From Candidatus Bathyarchaeota archaeon (GTDB lineage Archaea; Thermoproteota; Bathyarchaeia; TCS64), in NCBI GenBank assembly GCA_003662205.1, contig QMXQ01000029.1, positions 1 to 11,529 on the forward strand: DNA of 11,529 bases. Direction: 5' to 3'. This document shows positions 6,642-11,529 of the stretch, one piece after another. A model generated the notes under the pieces. The model saw only the letters and a list, made by a program, of their open reading frames with translations. It was not told the DNA's origin and did not search any database. Made by a program: the position numbers and the translations under genes. Numbering within the stretch: position 1 is the first letter of the stretch; every line of letters begins with the position of its first letter.

Positions 6642-6707
6642 GGACGCATCTCCCGAGAGGAGGGAGGGCACAGCGAAAATGGGTGAAAAGGCGTTCTCCG
6701 GGCGGCT

Positions 6708-6717
6708 CTAATAAAAG
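6708..6717 (+). promoter_or_regulatory. TATA-like box of the DUF72 gene
   Basis: CTAATAAAAG centred near 6712 would start transcription near 6738, about 16 bases before TTG 6754. The divergent radA box is about 75 bases away, so the two promoters share a compact region (6599-6753). An AGGAGG run at 6728-6732 sits too far from TTG 6754 (about 21 bases) to be its ordinary ribosome site. Confidence 0.4.
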
Positions 6718-6753
6718 TGGCCTCAGAGGAGGATAGTACTGGTTGAATGGGTC

Positions 6754-7455
6754 TTGGAGGTCTACGTGGGCACGGGTGGCTGGGCCTACCTTCCCACCGA
6801 CGCAGAGGACAAGCTCAAGGCCTACTCTAGGCTCTTCAGCTTCGTCGAGGTTAACACCACCTTCTACCACTATCCAAGGTTCTCGACGGTCCGCTCCTGG
6901 AGGCGCCGCGTCCCCAAGGACTTCACCTTCTCCGTCAAATGCCACCGTGACGCCACCCACGTCAACGGTCTCAGGCCGGTGGAGCAGACCTTCCAGTCCC
7001 TGGAGCGCATGTTCCAGGTCTGCAGGTTGCTCAGGTCGGACATACTCGTCCTCCAGACTCCTGCTTGGATGACGTTCGATGATGAGGCTATCGAGAGCAT
7101 CGGAACTACGCTCCAGAACTTGACGCCTCCCGGAGTTAGGCTTGCCTGGGAGGTGAGGAGACCAAGGGGCAGGGCCATCCCAGCGAAACTTCACGACATG
7201 ATGGCGGACCTGAACATAGCTAGAGTCGTGGACCTGACTAGAGAAGACCTGCCGGAATCTGGAGACCTCCTCTACTCCCGCCTATTCGGGAGAAGTGGAG
7301 GACTGAATCCATTCAGCAACGGTGAGATAGAAGAGATATACGGGCGTCTCTCAAGTAGCCGCGTGAGAAGAGCCTACTTGGCATTCCACGGTGCAAAAAT
7401 GTACGAAGATGCCGACAAATTCAATATGCTGAAACACATTAGTACATCACTCTAG
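6754..7455 (+). CDS. DUF72 (YecE-like) family protein
   Basis: 233 residues, normal for this TIM-barrel-like family of unknown biochemical function. Characteristic pieces are the N-terminal YVGTGGWAY (4-12, canonical VGTSGWSY), VEVNTTFYHYP (31-41, canonical VEINSTFY), PKDFTFSVKCHRDATH (54-69), and LAWEVR (130-135). The usual YxRxHG motif near residue 175 reads YSRLFG, with Phe in place of His, and the FHGAKMYEDA block (211-220) takes the position of the more common asparagine-containing segment. TTG 6754 is preferred because it gives the family's exact N-terminus; the nearby ATG at 6747 is out of frame. It is divergently arranged with radA across a short shared promoter region, a position that hints at co-regulation with repair genes but does not establish it. 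There are no signal peptide or membrane segments. Confidence 0.88.
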   Translation: MEVYVGTGGWAYLPTDAEDKLKAYSRLFSFVEVNTTFYHYPRFSTVRSWRRRVPKDFTFSVKCHRDATHVNGLRPVEQTFQSLERMFQVCRLLRSDILVLQTPAWMTFDDEAIESIGTTLQNLTPPGVRLAWEVRRPRGRAIPAKLHDMMADLNIARVVDLTREDLPESGDLLYSRLFGRSGGLNPFSNGEIEEIYGRLSSSRVRRAYLAFHGAKMYEDADKFNMLKHISTSL

Positions 7456-7460
7456 GAGTC

Positions 7461-7476
7461 TGATTCTCCCGAATCA
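7461..7476 (+). terminator. Hairpin just after the DUF72 stop codon
   Basis: TGATTC (7461-7466) and GAATCA (7471-7476) form a perfect 6-bp stem with a TCCC loop, starting 6 bases after the stop. No T-run follows directly, so it may be a 3' end stabiliser instead of a terminator. The gap to the convergent gene holds nothing else. Confidence 0.3.
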
Positions 7477-7493
7477 CGATGTTATCCTTACTC

Positions 7494-7514
7494 AATATTT
7501 AACTAAAAAGAGAG
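7494..7514 (-). terminator. T-rich terminator of the gamma-glutamyltransferase-like gene
   Basis: On the minus strand the bases just after the stop codon read CTCTCTTTTTAGTTAAATATT. Archaeal transcription commonly ends at such T-runs without a hairpin. The T5 tract corresponds to 7505-7509. Confidence 0.4.
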
Positions 7515-7515
7515 T

Positions 7516-9198
7516 TTAATAGCCGATTGCCTCTGATTCGAATCCTAGGAAATGCCATTCCACGCCGCCGTAGAGTAGATTCCTCTCCGGGTCGATGACG
7601 ATGCCGACGGGCCTGGCCCAGTTGCCTATCTCTTTATCTATGTAGGCGACCTGGTGGCCCATCTCCACGAGCCTGTCACAAACCCGTTCGGGGAATCGGC
7701 TGTCCATCTGTATCTCGCCAACCTCCCTGGTGATCCTCGGCGCCTCGATGGCTGACTGTATGTCCATTCCGAAGTCGATGACATGGACGATGGTCTGGAG
7801 GATGGACGTCTGTATCGCCCTCCCGCCCGGAGCGCCGACGGCCATGAAGGCCTCCCCATCCCGGAGTAGGATGGTTGGGCAGACGTTCTGTATCCGCCTC
7901 TTCCTGCCCGAGATGGAGTTTGCGTGGCCCGGCTCCGGGTTGAGCCCGTACATGGCGTTATTCAAGACGATGCCCGTCCCGGGGACGACCACCCCGCAGC
8001 CGAAGGCGTTGACCAGGGTCTGATTGATGGCGACGGCGTTCTTCTCCTCGTCGACGACCGTGAGGGCGGTGGTGCACTCCTCGTAGGGCCACGGGTCCCC
8101 GGGCTCTATCTCGAGGGCCTTCTCGAAGCTTATCCTCCTCTGCAGCGTCTTGGCGTACTCCTTTGAGACGAGCCCCGTCCGAGGTACCTTGACAAATCCG
8201 GGGTCTCCCATATACTCGAACCTGTCGGCGTACGCGAGGCCTATGGCCTCAGCCACCACGTGGAGGTGCTCCAGAGACCCGAAGCCGTATCCGGCGAGGT
8301 CGAACCCCTCTAGGATGTTGAGCATCTCCATGAGGGTGGTCCCAGCGTGGCTCGGGTCGTAGATCACGTCATAGCCCCGGTATGAGCCAGGAGTCGGATC
8401 CAGGACGATGGGCTCGTACATGGCTAGGTCCTCTAAGGTGATGAGGCCGTCGTTCTCGGCCATCTCCCTGGCTATGGCATCAGCGATCTCGCCCTTGTAG
8501 AAGGCGTCGGGCCCCTCCTCCGCGATGAGCCTGAGCGATCTCGCGTGGTCCCTGTTGACGAGGCGGTCGGGGTTTCTGCGGAGGGAGTGGTGATAGGGCT
8601 TCGGCGGGTACCTCCCGTCCTTCAGGAAGATCCTCCTCCACTCGGGGAACTTCGAGAAGGTCTCCATCGTCCTCACGATGTGGGAGACAGTCCACCATCC
8701 GACGATGAATCCCTCCTCCGCGATCCTTATGGCAGGCTCGAGAACCTCCTTCAGCTCCATCGTCCCGTGGAGCTCCAGGGCCTTGCAGAGGCCGGCCACC
8801 GTGCCCGGGACGGTGGCGGCCTTGTGGCCCACGATGTTGGTGTCGTCCTTGACCCGTCTCCACCCCATCCATCCGGGCTCCACTTCGTCGAGGAGCTCGT
8901 ACATGTCCGGAGTGCAGTTCTTCGACGGCCGCCCCACGTAGTCTATGATGGTGTTCTTCCCGTCGGCCGTGTGGATGGCCATGATCCCCTCCCCGCCGAT
9001 GCCGTTCATGGCGGGCTCGACGACGCAGTCCACGAAGGCTGCCGCCACGGCGGCGTCGACGGCGTTTCCCCCCTTCCTCATTATGTCGACCCCTGCTTTG
9101 CCGATGAGGGGATGCTTCGCCGCCACAATCCCATGTTCAGCTATGCAGCATTCTCTGATGGGCCTCTCCCACTTCCGCCTTTGATATATGTAAGACAA
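7516..9198 (-). CDS. Gamma-glutamyltransferase-family Ntn hydrolase, cytosolic, atypical substrate pocket
   Basis: 560 residues covering both future subunits of a gamma-glutamyltransferase-type Ntn hydrolase. The large-subunit part has GIVAAKHPLIGKAGVDIMR (23-41) and GGNAVDAAVAAAF; the small subunit would begin at Thr376 of CTTALTVVD, the autocatalytic cleavage site and nucleophile. GAPGGRAI (455-462) gives the oxyanion-hole Gly pair. Two differences from glutathione-cleaving enzymes stand out: the TTHYS block reads TTALT (no His), and LNNxMDDF reads LNNAMYGL (413-420), lacking the Asp that holds the glutamyl amino group. The DxRExAP block is also changed (IDYVGRPSKN). Substrate is therefore likely not glutathione; another acyl-amide or gamma-glutamyl compound is possible. 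There is no signal peptide, unlike periplasmic bacterial enzymes. TTG 9198 is supported by GAGGAG (9205-9210) six bases before it. It is divergent from the amidohydrolase gene. Confidence 0.9.
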   Translation of the reverse strand: MSYIYQRRKWERPIRECCIAEHGIVAAKHPLIGKAGVDIMRKGGNAVDAAVAAAFVDCVVEPAMNGIGGEGIMAIHTADGKNTIIDYVGRPSKNCTPDMYELLDEVEPGWMGWRRVKDDTNIVGHKAATVPGTVAGLCKALELHGTMELKEVLEPAIRIAEEGFIVGWWTVSHIVRTMETFSKFPEWRRIFLKDGRYPPKPYHHSLRRNPDRLVNRDHARSLRLIAEEGPDAFYKGEIADAIAREMAENDGLITLEDLAMYEPIVLDPTPGSYRGYDVIYDPSHAGTTLMEMLNILEGFDLAGYGFGSLEHLHVVAEAIGLAYADRFEYMGDPGFVKVPRTGLVSKEYAKTLQRRISFEKALEIEPGDPWPYEECTTALTVVDEEKNAVAINQTLVNAFGCGVVVPGTGIVLNNAMYGLNPEPGHANSISGRKRRIQNVCPTILLRDGEAFMAVGAPGGRAIQTSILQTIVHVIDFGMDIQSAIEAPRITREVGEIQMDSRFPERVCDRLVEMGHQVAYIDKEIGNWARPVGIVIDPERNLLYGGVEWHFLGFESEAIGY

Positions 9199-9245
9199 AC
9201 TTCTCTCCTCTCGATCAAGTTAGTTGAATAGATTAATGAGTTGAT

Positions 9246-9255
9246 CCTATAAGGC
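9246..9255 (-). promoter_or_regulatory. TATA-like box of the gamma-glutamyltransferase-like gene
   Basis: GCCTTATAGG on the minus strand, centred near 9250, predicts a start near 9225 and a leader of about 26 bases carrying the GAGGAG ribosome site before TTG 9198. Confidence 0.4.
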
Positions 9256-9285
9256 GAATTAATGTGTCGTCAGTCGGCTCTCAAA

Positions 9286-9295
9286 TCTTTTAAAG
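9286..9295 (+). promoter_or_regulatory. TATA-like box of the amidohydrolase gene
   Basis: TCTTTTAAAG centred near 9291 predicts a start near 9317, with GAGGT (9328-9332) then placed six bases before TTG 9339. It lies about 40 bases from the opposite-facing box of the neighbouring gene. Confidence 0.45.
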
Positions 9296-9338
9296 TTCTG
9301 GGGGGCTTATCTATCGTTCAGCCTTTTGAGGTTTCAGA

Positions 9339-10952
9339 TTGTTCGCTGATATTGTGCTTCTTAATGGTAAGATTGTGACGGTGGATAATGACGATTCCAT
9401 AGCGGAGGCTGTGGCAGTCAAGTTCGGCAGGATACTCGCGGTTGGGGCCAACGAAGAGGTCAGAGAGCTGGTCGGCGAGGAGACGGAGGTGATCGACCTT
9501 GAGGGGAGGACGGTGATACCCGGATTGATAGACTCTCACTGCCATATGACCAGCACGGGAGCAGGCATGGCGATGGGAATCCTAGACCTCAGCGAAGAGG
9601 CCGGCGTCTGGTCCATCGCCGACATCAAGGCGAGGATCGCGGAGAAGGCCAGGACAACGCCGAAGGGCGAGTGGATCGTGGGCGTCAAGGAGGACGACTC
9701 CAAGCTCGCGGAGAAGCGCCACCCCAATAGGTGGGAGCTCGATGAGGCGGCTCCCGATCACCCCGTGATCATCTCCACCGTAGGGGGCCACTTCTCCATA
9801 GCCAACAGCAGGGCCTTCGAGAGGGCGTGCGTCACGAAGGACACCCCGGACCCGGTGGGAGGCGTGTTCGAGAGGGACCCCAAGACGGGGGAGCTGACGG
9901 GCGGCCTCCACGAGAAGGCGAGGGAGGTCATCATGCCCGGCGGATACTATGGCAGGGAGCCGACCCGAGAGGAGGCCGCCGAGGGGGCGAGGCGGATACT
10001 GATGGCGAACGCCGCGGTGGGCCTCACATGCGTCTACGATATGGTTGACAGCTTCCAGATTAGGGCGGTCCTCGACCTTAAGAACCGCGGCGAACTCCCC
10101 ATAAGGGTCCGGATGGACATCCGCATAGAGCTCTTCCCCGAGCTTGAGAAACTGGGCGTATACCGGGGGCTGGGCGACGATTGGGCCAGGGTCTGCGGGT
10201 TGAAGATGTTCTTCGACGGGGCCATTTCCGCCAGGACAGCCGCCGTCTCCGAGCCTTATCATCATAGACCCGACTTCTACGGGGTCATGGCGACGACCGA
10301 GGAGATCGCCCGGAAGACCATCATGGAGGCCTATGGGGCTGGCTATCGCATCTCGGCTCACGCCAACGGCGACAGGGCCATCGGCATGTACCTCGACATG
10401 ATGGAGGAGGCCCAGGAGAAGCACCCAAGGGAGGATCCCCGGAACAGGATCATCCACTGCACCGTCGTCAACCCGGAGCTCGTGGCGAGGATCAAGGAGC
10501 TCGGCATGCTCCCCACCATATTCGGCGCCTATCCATACTATCACGGCGACAAGCTCATACCCGCCTTCGGGGAGGAGCGCCTTGAGCGCATGTTCGCGGC
10601 CCGATGGTTCCTGGACGCGGGGGTCAAGGTTGCGGCCCACTCCGACCACAGCGCCTCCCCCTTCCCGCCGCTGATGGGGATCCACGCCCTCGTCAACAGG
10701 GTGACGAGAAGCGGGAGGCCCATCGGGCAGAGTCAGAGGATCTCGGTGATGGACGCCCTCAAGCTCTACACGATCAACGCCGCCTACCACTCCTTCGATG
10801 AGGACTCGCTGGGCTCCATAGAGGTCGGGAAGCTCGCCGACATGGTGGTTCTGGGGAGAGACATCCTCACCGCGCCGCCGGAGACCCTCATCGACATCCC
10901 CGTCGACATGACGATAGTGGGCGGAAAGATCGTGTACAAGAGGGAGGACTAG
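9339..10952 (+). CDS. Amidohydrolase family 3 (YtcJ-like) metal-dependent hydrolase
   Basis: 537 residues, the usual length for YtcJ-type amidohydrolases. The N-terminal beta-sandwich part (1-60) leads to the barrel entry VIPGLIDSHCHM (59-70) with His67 and His69 as metal ligands. Further expected residues are Lys289 in GLKMFFDGAIS (the position of the bridging carbamylated Lys), His341 in ISAHANGDRA, His373 in IIHC and Asp436 in AAHSDHSAS. The C-terminal LGSIEVGKLADMVVLGRD (491-508) is the standard sandwich return of the family. An active hydrolase of an amide, cyclic amide or similar bond is expected; substrate is not evident. TTG 9339 is chosen because GAGGT lies six bases before it and MFADIVLLNGKIVTVD is a typical family N-terminus. 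There is no signal peptide. It is divergent from the gamma-glutamyltransferase-like gene across 140 bases. Confidence 0.92.
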   Translation: MFADIVLLNGKIVTVDNDDSIAEAVAVKFGRILAVGANEEVRELVGEETEVIDLEGRTVIPGLIDSHCHMTSTGAGMAMGILDLSEEAGVWSIADIKARIAEKARTTPKGEWIVGVKEDDSKLAEKRHPNRWELDEAAPDHPVIISTVGGHFSIANSRAFERACVTKDTPDPVGGVFERDPKTGELTGGLHEKAREVIMPGGYYGREPTREEAAEGARRILMANAAVGLTCVYDMVDSFQIRAVLDLKNRGELPIRVRMDIRIELFPELEKLGVYRGLGDDWARVCGLKMFFDGAISARTAAVSEPYHHRPDFYGVMATTEEIARKTIMEAYGAGYRISAHANGDRAIGMYLDMMEEAQEKHPREDPRNRIIHCTVVNPELVARIKELGMLPTIFGAYPYYHGDKLIPAFGEERLERMFAARWFLDAGVKVAAHSDHSASPFPPLMGIHALVNRVTRSGRPIGQSQRISVMDALKLYTINAAYHSFDEDSLGSIEVGKLADMVVLGRDILTAPPETLIDIPVDMTIVGGKIVYKRED

Positions 10953-11004
10953 CCGTAAAAACCTGCTTAGCGAAACGATTTATCCGCGAAGCGAAGTTGA
11001 ACAA

Positions 11005-11424
11005 GTGGTTCTTGGCCTAAACAGGTGGTACACCCTTAAGATAGCCTGCGTGGGAGACAGCATCGAGGTCTACGTCGATGACGTCTTGAGGCTGAGCTAC
11101 ATCGATGAAGAAGCTCCCTTGCTCTGGGGCAGGATCGGGCTTGAAATCGCACACAACTCCCACGTGTGCCTCGACGCCGTCAAGGTTTACAAAACCCATC
11201 GCCTCTACGTCGCTCATCTGATCAGGGTGGCTCAAGACGAGGTCGACGAAGCGAGGATGCTTGACGCCGACACGGGCGAGGCCGAGCTCCAGAGGCTCAA
11301 GGGCGAGGCCTTGGACGAGTTCAAGGATGGTATGATCAACGAGGAGACGTACAACATCCTGAACAAGCGGATAGACGACTACATGAGGGAGATCCGAGAG
11401 GAGATCGAAAAGGAGAACGCCTGA
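11005..11424 (+). CDS. Apparent C-terminal remnant: jelly-roll (DUF1080/LamG-like) end plus SHOCT-like tail
   Basis: 139 residues. Residues 5-63 (NRWYTLKIACVGDSIEVYVD through VCLDAVKVY) match the closing strands of concanavalin-type jelly rolls such as DUF1080 or LamG domains: the W-Y-x-L-K, I-E-V-Y-V-D, G-R-I-G-L and D-A-V-K-V steps are in order. Such domains need roughly 150-200 residues, so the first half is missing. Residues 96-126 (about LQRLKGEALDEF, DGMINEETYNILNKRID) resemble the SHOCT short C-terminal domain, followed by a charged helix to the end. Upstream, the frame is open back into the end of the amidohydrolase gene but encodes nothing jelly-roll-like, so the gene seems 5'-truncated rather than merely mis-started. 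ATTTAT (10978-10983) lies about 26 bases before GTG 11005, which would allow leaderless expression of the remnant. Function is unknown. The last 105 bases of the window after it show no gene. Confidence 0.6.
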   Translation: MVLGLNRWYTLKIACVGDSIEVYVDDVLRLSYIDEEAPLLWGRIGLEIAHNSHVCLDAVKVYKTHRLYVAHLIRVAQDEVDEARMLDADTGEAELQRLKGEALDEFKDGMINEETYNILNKRIDDYMREIREEIEKENA

Positions 11425-11529
11425 AGGCGTCAGGGAGGATATCACCTCGGCATGTAGATCCCCAAGCGCCAGCAGGGTTTCAAGGAGGCCTTCGAATCGG
11501 CTGAGACCACAGGTGTTTTGGGTTTTCCG

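Noticed and set aside
6679..6711. Ten-codon frame (ATG to TAA) between radA and the DUF72 gene
   Set aside because: It lies upstream of the predicted DUF72 transcript start and has no ribosome site; it is expected by chance.
7535..7545. GATTCGAATCC, which looks like a tRNA T-loop
   Set aside because: No acceptor, anticodon or D arm can be placed around it, and the bases encode the conserved end of the gamma-glutamyltransferase-like protein.
9582..10790. A 402-codon open frame on the minus strand
   Set aside because: It lies entirely opposite the amidohydrolase gene, whose motifs are clear. The product is His/Val/Gly-rich without a recognisable fold, a codon-phase shadow in GC-rich DNA.
1..11529. 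CRISPR array, insertion sequence, phage or defence genes
   Set aside because: No regularly spaced repeats, transposase, integrase, nuclease-effector or phage structural genes are visible in the window.
11425..11529. A further gene start at the right edge
   Set aside because: The only ATG (near 11451) is followed directly by a stop, and no frame with a ribosome site opens before the window ends.

Overview
The window looks archaeal. It carries a RadA recombinase rather than RecA, a B-family DNA polymerase homologue, several genes with TATA-like boxes about 25 bases before a short leader, and frequent GTG/TTG starts with close GAGG-type ribosome sites. It is GC-rich. The protein set (RadA, DUF72, archaeal-type M24 peptidase, YtcJ-like amidohydrolase, cytosolic gamma-glutamyltransferase-like enzyme) would suit a TACK archaeon such as a Bathyarchaeia-type Thermoproteota, but that placement is an inference from general resemblance, not from a marker gene.

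Layout. 1-1631 (+): the 3' part of a TatD-like metal-dependent hydrolase, then an M24 (Xaa-Pro type) peptidase. 1632-2155: a gene-poor stretch with a possible decayed reading frame, then a small AbrB/SpoVT-fold protein. 2156-2565: no convincing protein gene, but a dense set of complementary segments that fold into a candidate structured RNA on the + strand. 2566-6598 (-): a tightly packed three-gene unit transcribed radA -> RadA-like protein without a Walker A motif -> B-family polymerase with a degenerate exonuclease domain and altered polymerase motifs B and C. 6754-7455 (+): a DUF72 protein divergent from radA. 7516-9198 (-): a gamma-glutamyltransferase-family protein. 9339-10952 (+): an amidohydrolase divergent from it. 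11005-11424 (+): what looks like the C-terminal part of a jelly-roll protein with a SHOCT-like tail.

The most interesting unit is the minus-strand operon. An intact recombinase, a recombinase paralogue that has lost ATP-binding residues, and a polymerase that has lost proofreading residues sit in one transcription unit with gaps of 21 and 4 bases. By analogy with bacterial ImuA/ImuB/DnaE2 cassettes, and with the described inactivated or translesion PolB2 branch of archaeal polymerases, this could be an archaeal damage-tolerance module. That function is inferred. The second item is the unassigned structured RNA candidate just beyond the 3' end of that operon. The remaining genes suggest peptide and amide catabolism and are ordinary.
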